Source: Sulfurimonas sp.
GTDB taxonomy: Bacteria; Campylobacterota; Campylobacteria; Campylobacterales; Sulfurimonadaceae
Direction of reading: 5' to 3'
Length of the DNA: 64,000 bases
Assembly: GCF_041583195.1 (NCBI RefSeq)
Contig: NZ_JBFHGL010000005.1
Location: forward strand, 106,386-170,385
Translations under genes and position numbers: made by a program
Shown here: piece by piece, positions 9,261 to 17,440 of the stretch
How positions within the stretch are numbered: position 1 is the first letter of the stretch
Layout of the letters: every line of letters starts with the position of its first letter
Notes under the pieces: generated by a model
Seen by the model: the letters and a program-made list of their open reading frames with translations, nothing else
Told to the model about the DNA's origin: nothing
The model's database searches: none

Positions 9261-10355
9261 ATGGGCTTATTTGGGGAAAAAGGGGTACCTTTAAGAGAAT
9301 ACACTCTCTTAATAGATGAAAAAAAAGCATTACAAAATGAGAACAAAGAACTTTTAGAAAAAATAAACACTCTAGAAGAACAAATTAAAAAGCAAGATTC
9401 TAAAGTTTCAGATAGCATTTCAGATAAACTTATGTCATCTCAAAACCTGCATTTAAAAGCAAATATAGTTGACGTTCAAAGTAATCTTGCCGAGTCTGTT
9501 GAATCATCTAAACTAAGTGTAGGTAGATCTGAGGAGCTTGTTCAAAACATAACAAACGTATCAAATAAAACAAAAGAGATAGTATCAACTCTTGATCAGT
9601 TAAATGAGTTATCTGATGAATCTGTACATACAGTTGAAGGATTATCTTCTAGAACTGAAGAGATCACAGGTATATTAACACTTATTAAAGATATATCTGA
9701 TCAAACTAATCTTCTAGCCTTAAATGCTGCGATCGAAGCAGCTCGTGCAGGTGAACACGGTCGTGGATTTGCCGTAGTTGCAGATGAAGTACGTAAACTT
9801 GCAGACAGAACAGATAAAGCAGTTTCTGAGATTAACATATCACTTCAGTCAATGAAACAGGATGTTGATAGCATGAGCGAACAATTTAAGCATGTTCAAA
9901 ACGGAGTAAACGGATCAAACCAACTTATAAGTGAACTAGATGAATCACTTCAAGAAAACTCTGCTGAAATAGAATCAACTTTCAAAGATATGCACTATAC
10001 AACAGATAGAGTATTTATGTCTTTAGCAAAACTAGATCATATTTTATGGAAAGTAAATACTTACTATTCAGCTACAACAAGAGAAGAACAGTTCAAATTT
10101 GTAGATCATCACAATTGCCGCTTAGGTAAATGGTATGAAGAGGGTGATGGAAAAACAAATTTCGCACATACTGAACATTATAAAGAATTGGAAGCTCCTC
10201 ATGCCATTGTCCATAATGGTACCCACAAAGTATTTGATCTAATTGCTCAGGAAAATCCAGATACCAACAAACTAAAAGCTGCTTTTGATGAGATGGAGAA
10301 AGGTAGTGACGAGGTATTTAAAATACTTGATAAAATTCTTCATGATAAAGATTAA
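9261..10355 (+). CDS. soluble methyl-accepting chemotaxis protein with C-terminal CZB zinc domain
   Basis: A cytoplasmic chemoreceptor of 364 residues with no membrane helix. An N-terminal coiled coil (residues ~15-45) leads into the signalling domain, whose hairpin tip reads [20 protein letters not shown]. The C-terminus is a CZB domain with its Cys ligand in [13 protein letters not shown] and further His residues ([15 protein letters not shown]), which binds zinc and in other bacteria senses oxidants or zinc. I start at the ATG at 9261, which has AAAGGA seven bases upstream. The open frame extends 18 codons further, to 9207, through promoter-like sequence. Confidence 0.92.
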   Translation: MGLFGEKGVPLREYTLLIDEKKALQNENKELLEKINTLEEQIKKQDSKVSDSISDKLMSSQNLHLKANIVDVQSNLAESVESSKLSVGRSEELVQNITNVSNKTKEIVSTLDQLNELSDESVHTVEGLSSRTEEITGILTLIKDISDQTNLLALNAAIEAARAGEHGRGFAVVADEVRKLADRTDKAVSEINISLQSMKQDVDSMSEQFKHVQNGVNGSNQLISELDESLQENSAEIESTFKDMHYTTDRVFMSLAKLDHILWKVNTYYSATTREEQFKFVDHHNCRLGKWYEEGDGKTNFAHTEHYKELEAPHAIVHNGTHKVFDLIAQENPDTNKLKAAFDEMEKGSDEVFKILDKILHDKD

Positions 10356-10426
10356 ATAAACTAATAATTTTTTATTTAAAACTTTCATACTAAAATAATC
10401 CCTCATATATTTAAAAAGGAGACGGT

Positions 10427-11347
10427 ATGAAAGTTATAATATTTTTCATACTGCTATTTACTACAATGCAAGCAATAGATTTAAAACCTTACCAACAAAA
10501 AGCTGATTCACTGAGTGAACTTGAATACAATGTAATTGTCAACAAAGCAACTGAACATCCATATACAGGGCTTTATCTAGATAATAAAAAACACGGTATC
10601 TACAAATGTAAACTATGCGGTACACCTCTGTACAAATCAGATGACAAGTTCAATTCAAACTGCGGCTGGCCTAGTTTTGATGATGAAATTGAAGGCGCTG
10701 TTAAACGTGTACCAGATGCTGATGGCAGACGTGTAGAGATCGTTTGTGCAAAATGCGGCGGACACTTAGGACATGTATTTGAAGGTGAGAATTTTACAAG
10801 AAAAAATACACGCCACTGTGTAAACTCAGTCTCTATAGACTTTGAAGAAACACAAGCTGATCCAAATATGGCAAAAGCATACTTTGCAGGTGGATGTTTC
10901 TGGGGCGTTGAGTATTATATGCAACAGATCGAAGGTGTAAAAGAGGTGATCTCTGGTTTTATGGGTGGACATGTAAAAAACCCAACTTACTATGAGGTTG
11001 TAAGGACTGATACAGGGCACTTGGAGACTGTTGAAGTTATATATGACAAATCAAAAGTATCTTACAAACAGTTAGCCAAGACTTTCTTTGAGATCCATGA
11101 CCCTACTCAAGAAAACGGTCAGGGACCAGACATTGGTGCACAGTATTTATCAGCTATATTTGTAAATAACGATCGCGAGCGTGAGACTATAAATGAGCTG
11201 ATCAAAGAATTGAAATCAAAAGGTTACGATGTAGTTACAATGGTAAAAGATGCGGACGAGTTTTATCAGGCTGATGAATCACACCAGAACTATTACAATA
11301 AAAAAGGCTCACTACCTTATTGTCACGGATATGTTAAAAGGTTTTGA
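10427..11347 (+). CDS. msrBA: exported bifunctional methionine sulfoxide reductase MsrB-MsrA
   Basis: A 306-residue fusion with a signal peptide (MKVIIFFILLFTTMQA). Residues ~20-145 are MsrB: zinc pairs CKLC and CAKC, and the catalytic Cys in TRHCVNSVS. Residues ~150-306 are MsrA: catalytic Cys in AGGCFWGVE, and a GHLETVEV segment. It reduces both R and S methionine sulfoxides in periplasmic proteins. The order B then A is the less common fusion order, found for instance in Helicobacter. AAAGGAGA precedes the ATG. Its stop codon lies at the edge of a long palindrome (11,347-11,424). Confidence 0.93.
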   Translation: MKVIIFFILLFTTMQAIDLKPYQQKADSLSELEYNVIVNKATEHPYTGLYLDNKKHGIYKCKLCGTPLYKSDDKFNSNCGWPSFDDEIEGAVKRVPDADGRRVEIVCAKCGGHLGHVFEGENFTRKNTRHCVNSVSIDFEETQADPNMAKAYFAGGCFWGVEYYMQQIEGVKEVISGFMGGHVKNPTYYEVVRTDTGHLETVEVIYDKSKVSYKQLAKTFFEIHDPTQENGQGPDIGAQYLSAIFVNNDRERETINELIKELKSKGYDVVTMVKDADEFYQADESHQNYYNKKGSLPYCHGYVKRF

Positions 11348-11424
11348 CCAAAGTCTGTAATTTCTGGAGCTCGTATTTTGAAAAAAATATGAAGCCCGAG
11401 AAATTACCATAGAGAGACTTTGGT
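11347..11424 (+). repeat. structured 3'-end palindrome, copy 1
   Basis: A 78-base nested inverted repeat starting at the last base of the msrBA stop. The outer arms (11347-11356 / 11415-11424) and middle arms (11357-11365 / 11399-11407) are perfect. Then comes an asymmetric internal loop (GGAGC on the left, AGCCCG on the right) and an inner 9-bp stem with one G-T pair. Seven unpaired bases (11408-11414) interrupt only the right side. Copies with the same plan occur at 32,404-32,483 and 35,232-35,302. No T-run follows, so it is not a textbook terminator. Confidence 0.7.
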
Positions 11425-11441
11425 TACACCCTAGGGTGTAA
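11424..11441. repeat. perfect 18-bp palindrome TTACACCCT/AGGGTGTAA
   Basis: A perfect palindrome directly after the structured element. A related one with the same TTACACC arm lies at 13,383-13,408 on the other side of the cassette-like region. It could form a short hairpin at the convergent gene ends or be a protein-binding site. Confidence 0.55.
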
Positions 11442-11467
11442 TCTTTGAAACTACTAGAGTTTTAGAA

Positions 11468-11536
11468 ATTTAACGTTTAAGTTGAGAAATAAATTGGCCG
11501 CAGGGTAATTTATTTCTCTCTAAAATTTTGTTAAAT
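11468..11536 (-). repeat. attC-like recombination site (integron cassette end)
   Basis: On the minus strand this reads ATTTAAC (an RYYYAAC box) to GTTAAAT (a GTTRRRY box). The two 7-base ends are fully complementary. Between them is a 12-bp perfect stem (11484-11495 with 11507-11518) around an 11-base loop, and an imperfect A/T segment with unpaired bases between end box and stem. It begins two bases after the TAG of the 305-residue ORF and ends ACGTTAAAT, as integron attC sites do. Size (69) is within the attC range. The last 23 bases recur exactly at 12475-12497. Confidence 0.65.
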
Positions 11537-11537
11537 G

Positions 11538-12455
11538 CTACACAAAAACAGAACTATACACATACCATCCACCAAGTGCAGCTAATATTAATGAAACGAT
11601 TGCTCCCCCTATAGGAGACTCGCTAGTTAACATTGCACTGACTTCAGAAATCAGTTTTTTCGTTTCTATATCATTTAATCTATCTATACCACTTGGAATA
11701 GATTCTTTTAGCCTTTTTCGTTTTACAGTCGTTAGCATAGAAAGATCAAGATCAATATATGAAAATATAACTTCTATAGATTCTCCTTTGTGCAATGGAG
11801 TTTCACCACGTTTTATTGCTAATAACTGCTTCTTTAATTTTGGAGCCTCCCATAGAAGTGCAAAGAAAACTAGTAGAAATAACATTGAAAATATACCAAC
11901 AAGATATACTAAGAATCCAACATTTCCGTTTATTGTTACTTGTTCTTCCGCTTTCATTGTTTTTAAGTCTCTTACATTTTTAATTCTTGCAGAAGAAATA
12001 AATTCTGGGTCTTTAACATCTGAAAGGATTGAAAATACTATTAGATCTCCTGGATTTAATAGTTTAAACTCTAGTGAAATAGACTTTTCATCAATAACAA
12101 TATTTTTATCTATATTCTCAGGGCTACTTTTTACTATTTCAGCTTCAAGAATATTTCCCTCTTTTAGAGTAATTTTTGGATTAGAAATTAACTCATCAAC
12201 AGTTACAGCTTTTCTTCCAGTATTCTTGATTTCAAAAGATGTTTTTGATAATGAATCAACCTGTCTTCCTCCATAAAGAATTTGTAATTTCTCTACATTA
12301 CTTTTTTTCTCTACAATTGTTGCAGTCCTATCTATAGTTAACGTAACTTCAGCAGAAGAATTCCATAAATCCCATGCAATTGGAATAATTACACCTAGTA
12401 AGGCTATAAATAATCCCATGATTGTTAATGAAATTCCATTATTTGTTTTTGCCAT
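11538..12455 (-). CDS. membrane protein of unknown function, cargo of a cassette-like unit
   Basis: A 305-residue protein with three likely membrane helices: about residues 9-28, 176-200 and 282-301. Between the first two is a ~145-residue beta-rich domain, probably outside the cytoplasm. Between the last two is a charged ~80-residue segment with many Lys/Arg. I do not recognise the family. The start is 19 bases after a GTTAAAT box and the stop two bases before the attC-like site, which is integron-cassette spacing. Upstream and downstream neighbours on the chromosome (typA, msrBA) are unrelated core genes. It may be a stress or defence effector, but nothing in the sequence proves that. Confidence 0.75.
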   Translation of the reverse strand: MAKTNNGISLTIMGLFIALLGVIIPIAWDLWNSSAEVTLTIDRTATIVEKKSNVEKLQILYGGRQVDSLSKTSFEIKNTGRKAVTVDELISNPKITLKEGNILEAEIVKSSPENIDKNIVIDEKSISLEFKLLNPGDLIVFSILSDVKDPEFISSARIKNVRDLKTMKAEEQVTINGNVGFLVYLVGIFSMLFLLVFFALLWEAPKLKKQLLAIKRGETPLHKGESIEVIFSYIDLDLSMLTTVKRKRLKESIPSGIDRLNDIETKKLISEVSAMLTSESPIGGAIVSLILAALGGWYVYSSVFV

Positions 12456-12473
12456 CTTTTTAGTCCATCTTTT

Positions 12474-12507
12474 ATTTAACGTTTAAGTTGAGAAATATTT
12501 GTTATAT
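12474..12507 (-). repeat. shortened attC-like site
   Basis: Bases 12475-12497 are identical to 11469-11491, the end half of the attC-like site, including the GTTAAAT box. The other half is short: a TAAC lies only about 25 bases away, just after the stop of the 43-residue ORF. At 34 bases it is below the size of working attC sites, so it looks internally deleted. Confidence 0.5.
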
Positions 12508-12509
12508 AC

Positions 12510-12641
12510 TTAGTCTTCTTCTTGAGTTGGTTGCTCTAAATAAGACTCATCGCTTTCCATAGTTATTGTTAGTTCTGGTGCATCCACTTCTGGCGGGACT
12601 TCTTCTTGATTATCATCTTCATTTTTATATTCTTCACTCAT
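12510..12641 (-). CDS. 43-residue acidic protein, coupled to the upstream membrane protein
   Basis: A short ORF starting MSEEYKNEDDNQEE, with about a third Asp/Glu, almost no basic residues and no hydrophobic segment. Its ATG is two bases from the stop of the 171-residue membrane protein and has a GGAG eight bases upstream, so coupled translation is well supported. It ends two bases before the TAAC of the shortened attC-like site. I know no family. A small acidic partner next to a membrane protein could be an inhibitor or adaptor, but this is speculation. Confidence 0.65.
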   Translation of the reverse strand: MSEEYKNEDDNQEEVPPEVDAPELTITMESDESYLEQPTQEED

Positions 12642-12642
12642 A

Positions 12643-13158
12643 TCATTTACTCCATTCTAAAATTAATATTAACACAATTGATATAGATAATGTCCAAATA
12701 GTACCACTAATATCAGTATATGCTTTTTGCACAAAATCTAATTTCTTACTATAGTTTTCTTCAACTTTTTTTATTGCTTCAGAATACCTTTTACTTAGTC
12801 CAAGGTAGACTGTTTCTTTTGTATTTTTTTTAAAATACGATATTATCTTATCATCAGATGGCATTTTTACAATATCTGAAAGTTTAATAGCTCTAAAAAC
12901 TAAACTCCATGAAGATAAAAAGCAAATAAAAGTAATAGCAACAGATAGTATTATTAACCATTCTAATAAATTATTAGGTGGAATTATTCCTTCAATAATT
13001 TGTCTGATTAAAAATAAATAAGCACCCAAAGCAAATGTAATAGCACTTAAATATTTTAATGCTTTTTCTTCAAGGCGTCTATACCTATTAACTTCTTCAT
13101 CAAATTGGTTCTTTTGATATTCAAAAAGAAGTTTATATTTTTCACTATCAACACTCAT
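12643..13158 (-). CDS. three-helix membrane protein of unknown function (SLATT-like layout)
   Basis: A 171-residue protein: an amphipathic N-terminal helix (residues ~5-35, rich in Glu/Arg/Tyr), membrane helices at about 37-54 and 65-87, a charged region of ~60 residues, and a last membrane helix at 152-168. The N-terminal helix plus two close membrane helices resembles SLATT-type membrane effectors of nucleotide-signalled defence systems, but I see no motif that proves membership. The ATG lies 31 bases after a GTTGAAT box, matching the start of a cassette. A 43-residue acidic ORF follows directly. Base composition is very AT-rich. Confidence 0.75.
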   Translation of the reverse strand: MSVDSEKYKLLFEYQKNQFDEEVNRYRRLEEKALKYLSAITFALGAYLFLIRQIIEGIIPPNNLLEWLIILSVAITFICFLSSWSLVFRAIKLSDIVKMPSDDKIISYFKKNTKETVYLGLSKRYSEAIKKVEENYSKKLDFVQKAYTDISGTIWTLSISIVLILILEWSK

Positions 13159-13188
13159 ATAAATGTCCCTTTTAGTATATAATTATTT

Positions 13189-13195
13189 ATTCAAC
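13189..13195 (-). other. GTTRRRY box at the start of the cassette-like region
   Basis: Reads CGTTGAAT on the minus strand, fitting the GTTRRRY crossover box of attI/attC/attG sites, 31 bases before the first cargo ORF. A weak inverted pair (AACATT/AATGTT) lies further upstream, but I see no full attC palindrome and no integrase gene. One 7-base box alone would be meaningless; its place in the array gives it some weight. Confidence 0.35.
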
Positions 13196-13382
13196 GAACA
13201 TTATATATAGATTAGCTTGATATTATATAAATATATGAACACTAAAAATGTTAATTTAAATTATGTTTTCATTGCAATGTAGCATGTTTTGGCCAAAAAG
13301 CATAAAATCTTTAAAATACCAATGTACATTTTGTCATTTAATTTTTTAGAAGTGTATGATGAAAAAAGAGATGAGTTTAGTT

Positions 13383-13408
13383 AGTTACACCTCGAAAGAG
13401 GTGCAACT
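13383..13408 (-). terminator. hairpin after typA
   Basis: AGTT-CACCTC / GAGGTG-AACT stem with one mismatch and a GAAA (or TTTC) tetraloop, 18 bases after the typA stop. No long T-run follows on the minus strand, so termination may be partial; read-through into the cassette-like genes is possible. Confidence 0.5.
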
Positions 13409-13425
13409 AGTTTGTAGTATAAAAA

Positions 13426-15228
13426 CTATTTTCTAGAAGCGCGTTTACGCTCAGTTTCAGTAAGGAATTTTTTACGAATACGAATATTCTCAGGAGTAAT
13501 CTCAAGAAGTTCATCATCCTCGATCCACTCTAGTGCACGCTCTAAAGACATGTCACGTGGTGGAACAAGTTTAATAGCATCATCAGCACCAGATGAACGA
13601 ACGTTCGATTGTTGCTTACCTTTGATCGGGTTAACAGTTAAGTCATTGCTTTTTGCGTGCTCACCGATAATCATACCCTCATAAACTTTTGTCTGAGGTT
13701 TTACATACATAACACCACGTGCTTGTAAGTTAAAGATTGAGTATGCTACTGCTTCACCGTTTTCACTTGAAATTAAAGCACCATATTGGCGAGATTCAAC
13801 TTCACCGCTGAATGGACGGTATTCGATGAATGAGTGGTTCATTACACCTTCACCTTTAGTGTCAGTTAAGAACTGTCCACGGAAACCGATTAATGAACGA
13901 GCAGGGATCTCAAACTCTATACGTTGGAAACCTTGACCCATTGGAACCATTGATTTCATCTCAGCTTTACGCTTACCAAGACGCTCGATAACTGTACCGC
14001 CTAGATCTTCAGGAACGTCAATTACTAAGTGCTCAAACGGCTCACATTTAACGCCTTCGATCTCTTTTCTGATAACCTCTGGACGAGAAATACCAAACTC
14101 AAAACCTTCACGACGCATATTCTCAGCAAGAACAGTAATTTGAAGCTCACCACGACCTGAAACTTTAAATTTACCCTCACCAACAACTTCATATTTCATA
14201 GCAACGTTAGTGTTCATCTCAGAATCAAGTCTGTCTTTGATCTTGTTAGATGTAACGTGTTTACCCTCTTGACCTGCAAGTGGAGAATCGTTAACTGAGA
14301 ATACAACTGTTAAAGTTGGCTCTTCAATGTGCATTGGATCAAGTGCTACAGGATTAACAGGATCACAAATAGTGTCACCAACGTCAATAGTCTCTAAACC
14401 AGCCATAGCAACGATATCACCAGCTTCAGCCTCTTCAATCTCCATACGGTTAAGACCGTGGAAACCAATAAGCTTAGTGATACGACCTTTTACAAACTCA
14501 CCATCAGCTTTTGCAAGAACAACATTATCACCTTTTTTGATAGTACCGTTGAAAATACGGCTAATACCGATCTTACCAACATAGTTATCATAGTCAAGTG
14601 TAAATACCTGTGCTTGAGCAGGGTTATCTTTACTACCTTCTGGTTCAGGGATATGCTCTAAAATAGTTTCGAAGATACATTGGAAATCTCCACCCTCTTC
14701 ATCCATATCTAATTTTGCAATACCATCACGAGCAGCAGCATAGATAACAGGGAAGTCTTGTTGATCATCAGTTGCATCCATATCTGCAAAAAGGTCAAAC
14801 ATCTCATCAACAACACGATCTGGATCAGCTGAAGGTTTATCTATCTTATTGATAACAACGATAGGTTTTTTACCCATCGATAACATTTTCTTAACAACGA
14901 ATTTTGTTTGCGGCATAACACCTTCGTATGCATCCACTAACACTAACACACCATCAACCATTTTTAATACACGCTCAACCTCACCACCAAAATCGGCGTG
15001 ACCCGGAGTGTCAATAATGTTGATCTTGTGATCTTTATAACGAATAGCAGTATTTTTTGAAAGAATCGTAATACCACGCTCTTTTTCTAAATCATTACTA
15101 TCCATAGCACGTTCATCATGTTGCTCATGATCACCAAATGTTCCAGACTGCTCTAACAGTCCATCAACCAATGTAGTTTTTCCATGGTCAACGTGTGCGA
15201 TAACAGCAATATTTCTAATCTTTTGCAT
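13426..15228 (-). CDS. typA: translational GTPase TypA/BipA
   Basis: A 600-residue ribosome-binding GTPase of the EF-G type. G1 is [10 protein letters not shown] near residue 10, the switch region has [11 protein letters not shown]3 is [12 protein letters not shown] and G4 is NKIDK near residue 128. Domains II, III, V and the TypA-specific C-terminal domain follow in order, and the C-terminus (ERKRASRK) is basic as usual. It supports ribosome assembly and growth under stress or cold. It is a single gene with its own upstream region and is followed by a hairpin and then the cassette-like insertion. Confidence 0.97.
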   Translation of the reverse strand: MQKIRNIAVIAHVDHGKTTLVDGLLEQSGTFGDHEQHDERAMDSNDLEKERGITILSKNTAIRYKDHKINIIDTPGHADFGGEVERVLKMVDGVLVLVDAYEGVMPQTKFVVKKMLSMGKKPIVVINKIDKPSADPDRVVDEMFDLFADMDATDDQQDFPVIYAAARDGIAKLDMDEEGGDFQCIFETILEHIPEPEGSKDNPAQAQVFTLDYDNYVGKIGISRIFNGTIKKGDNVVLAKADGEFVKGRITKLIGFHGLNRMEIEEAEAGDIVAMAGLETIDVGDTICDPVNPVALDPMHIEEPTLTVVFSVNDSPLAGQEGKHVTSNKIKDRLDSEMNTNVAMKYEVVGEGKFKVSGRGELQITVLAENMRREGFEFGISRPEVIRKEIEGVKCEPFEHLVIDVPEDLGGTVIERLGKRKAEMKSMVPMGQGFQRIEFEIPARSLIGFRGQFLTDTKGEGVMNHSFIEYRPFSGEVESRQYGALISSENGEAVAYSIFNLQARGVMYVKPQTKVYEGMIIGEHAKSNDLTVNPIKGKQQSNVRSSGADDAIKLVPPRDMSLERALEWIEDDELLEITPENIRIRKKFLTETERKRASRK

Positions 15229-15362
15229 TGCAAAGTTCCTGAGATAAATTTTTCGCGATTATACCCAAATAAATGTTATATTCTTGTAAAACTAATGGTA
15301 TAATTGTTGAATATTAAGGAAAAATAAATATAACTCTAAAAATATTATTTTTCAGCTAAAAA

Positions 15363-16562
15363 GTGGCATATATGATTGAATATCCAAATAAATTAGATAT
15401 TATCTTTGATAAATTGCAAAAATATAATATTAAACCCGTTATTGTAGGCGGGTATGTTAGAGACTATTTTTTTAATAAATATGAAAAAAGCTCTAAACGT
15501 CTGACAAAAGATATAGACATAGAACTATACAATGCCGAGTCTTTCGAACAACTTCAAAATATTTTATGTGAATTTGGTAATCCAAATCTAAATGGCAAAA
15601 ATTTCGGAGTTATCAAACTAAAAGTTGATGATTTAGATATTGACTTCTCTCTTCCAAGAACTGACAATAAAGTATCTTCAGGTCATACTGGCTTTGAAGT
15701 AGACACATATTCGGACATATCTTTTCATAAAGCAAGCTCAAGAAGAGATTTTACGATCAATGCTATAGGTTTTGATATATTTAATAAAAAAATATTAGAT
15801 CCTTTTGGAGGATTAGAAGATTTAAAACAAAAAAAATTAAAAATGGTAAGCCAAGAAACATTTATAGAAGATCCTTTAAGAGTTCTAAGAGCTATGCAGT
15901 TTTGTGCTAGATTTGAATTAAAACCGGATTACGAACTAATAGATGCAGCTTCTAAAATGTGTGAAAATAATCTTTTAGATGAACTACCAAGAGAGAGAAT
16001 ATATGAAGAGTTTAAAAAGCTTTTTTTAAAGGCAAAACATATATCCATAGGTCTAAATTTTTTAAAAGACGTGAATGGGTTTATATACTTTAGTGAACTA
16101 AATATGTCAGAATCTGACTGGCATATTAAGTTAAAATATATAGACAGTGTTGATAAAACAAAGTTAGATAACGCTACTAACATAGCAGTAGTGTTAGCAC
16201 TGTTATGTTATAAGATGGAAGAAAACGCAAAACAAAGTTTTTTAAATAAAATAATAAATAAAAAAACAACTTTAAAAACTATAGACTATCTGCACCATAT
16301 TGATTCTTATTTAGAAAGTATTGATAAAAAGGATTTTGATAACACTCTAAAATATAAAATTTTAAAAGATATAGATACAAACACATTAAAAATATACTTA
16401 GAAGCCAAGTCTATATCTGAGGATATAATTAGAAAAATATATAGTATAAAACCTATAGTTCATGGTAAAGATCTTATGAAATCGGGATTTAAACCATCTA
16501 AAGAGTTTGACTCTCTATTGCAAATGATCTACGAGGTACAACTGTTAAAACTCTTTAACTGA
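15363..16562 (+). CDS. cca: tRNA nucleotidyltransferase / CCA-adding-type enzyme
   Basis: A 399-residue class II nucleotidyltransferase. The catalytic region has VGGYVRD near residue 28, the metal-binding DIDIE near residue 50 and the neck motif SRRDFTINAIGFD near 124. An RVLRAMQFCARF segment matches the tRNA-binding part of the CCA/poly(A) polymerase family. It adds or repairs the 3' CCA of tRNAs; splitting of A- and CC-adding activities cannot be excluded. The start is a GTG at 15363 with no clear Shine-Dalgarno; an ATG three codons later is an alternative. Its last eight bases overlap the convergent gene. Confidence 0.85.
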   Translation: MAYMIEYPNKLDIIFDKLQKYNIKPVIVGGYVRDYFFNKYEKSSKRLTKDIDIELYNAESFEQLQNILCEFGNPNLNGKNFGVIKLKVDDLDIDFSLPRTDNKVSSGHTGFEVDTYSDISFHKASSRRDFTINAIGFDIFNKKILDPFGGLEDLKQKKLKMVSQETFIEDPLRVLRAMQFCARFELKPDYELIDAASKMCENNLLDELPRERIYEEFKKLFLKAKHISIGLNFLKDVNGFIYFSELNMSESDWHIKLKYIDSVDKTKLDNATNIAVVLALLCYKMEENAKQSFLNKIINKKTTLKTIDYLHHIDSYLESIDKKDFDNTLKYKILKDIDTNTLKIYLEAKSISEDIIRKIYSIKPIVHGKDLMKSGFKPSKEFDSLLQMIYEVQLLKLFN

Positions 16563-17022
16563 GTGTACGCATTCGATCAGCTACATCAGATTTAAAGTTT
16601 ATCTTATCAGCAGCCTTACTTATAGACTCTTTTATTTTATTTTCATATATCTGTTTGTTTTCTTTATCATATTTTTTGATAATTTTTTCATACGTTTCTA
16701 AAAACTTTTGAGATATTTCCAGTCCATAAATACTGATCTTTTTATTTGATAATATTAAAATAACCAACTCAAAAACTTTTTTCATTTTAGAGTCCATATC
16801 ATCTTCTTTTAGATAACACTGTCCTGTATTTTCATTTTTAAGAGTTATCTTTTTTAATATCTCAGATAACCCATATTCACTGACTTCAAATTCACTAAAC
16901 TTTCCGTTAACATAAAGTCTCATATCATTAAGATCCATCTTCTCTATTTTTTCTAATAGTTTTTCATTTTTAGAATCTTTGTTTGTGTTCTTGTTTCCAA
17001 GTATTTTGGAAAATATACCCAT
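16555..17022 (-). CDS. conserved-looking cytoplasmic protein of unknown function
   Basis: A 155-residue charged protein, very rich in Lys, Glu, Ile and Asn, without signal peptide or membrane helix. The N-terminus (MGIFSKILGNK) resembles the short amphipathic start seen in many small cytoplasmic Campylobacterota proteins. The rest is predicted mostly helical with one beta region (LRLYVNGKFSEFEV). I recognise no family. It lies just downstream of queF on the same strand with a ~30-base gap and may share its transcript. Its 3' end overlaps the convergent cca gene by eight bases. Confidence 0.7.
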   Translation of the reverse strand: MGIFSKILGNKNTNKDSKNEKLLEKIEKMDLNDMRLYVNGKFSEFEVSEYGLSEILKKITLKNENTGQCYLKEDDMDSKMKKVFELVILILSNKKISIYGLEISQKFLETYEKIIKKYDKENKQIYENKIKESISKAADKINFKSDVADRMRTLS

Positions 17023-17052
17023 TTTTCAGGCCTTTTAATTAAAAAAAGATAG

Positions 17053-17436
17053 CTATTTATTTATCTTTTCACTATCTATCTCTATAACTGTGTGGACATT
17101 TCCTCTAGGGTTAAAATCGGCTACTATCTTCATATATTTAGGCTTTAGCTTCTCATCTAAAAGATCATATATCTCATTTGCTGCACCCTCATGTGATATA
17201 TGTTTATTCATAAAAGAGTTAATATACAGCTTTATGGCTTTTAACTCTACAACCCATTCATTAGGGATGTATTCTAAATAAATCGTCGCAAAATCAGGAT
17301 AACCGCTTCTTGGACAAAGCGACATAAACTCCGGAAGAGTTATTTTTATTAAATAATCTTTTTTGTGCTCATTTGGCCAGATCTCTAAATCTTTTTCTAC
17401 ATCAAATTCTACAATCTCTTTTTCACCGTATTTCAT
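17053..17436 (-). CDS. queF: NADPH-dependent 7-cyano-7-deazaguanine reductase
   Basis: Reduces preQ0 to preQ1 in queuosine synthesis. This is the short, unimodular QueF (127 residues). The catalytic Cys is in LCPRSGYPDFATIYLEY, and the QueF motif with its E(S/L)K element reads WVVELKAIKLYINS. HISHEGAANEI is the conserved downstream segment. I start at the ATG at 17436, which has AAGGA seven bases upstream; the frame runs five codons further, into the previous gene. The gap from the GGDEF-EAL gene is four bases. Confidence 0.93.
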   Translation of the reverse strand: MKYGEKEIVEFDVEKDLEIWPNEHKKDYLIKITLPEFMSLCPRSGYPDFATIYLEYIPNEWVVELKAIKLYINSFMNKHISHEGAANEIYDLLDEKLKPKYMKIVADFNPRGNVHTVIEIDSEKINK

Positions 17437-17440
17437 TATA

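Noticed and set aside
11788..12276. Long plus-strand frame opposite the 305-residue cassette gene
   Set aside because: Mirror frame of an AT-rich gene; the minus-strand ORF has the start, stop and attC-like spacing, the plus frame has none of these.
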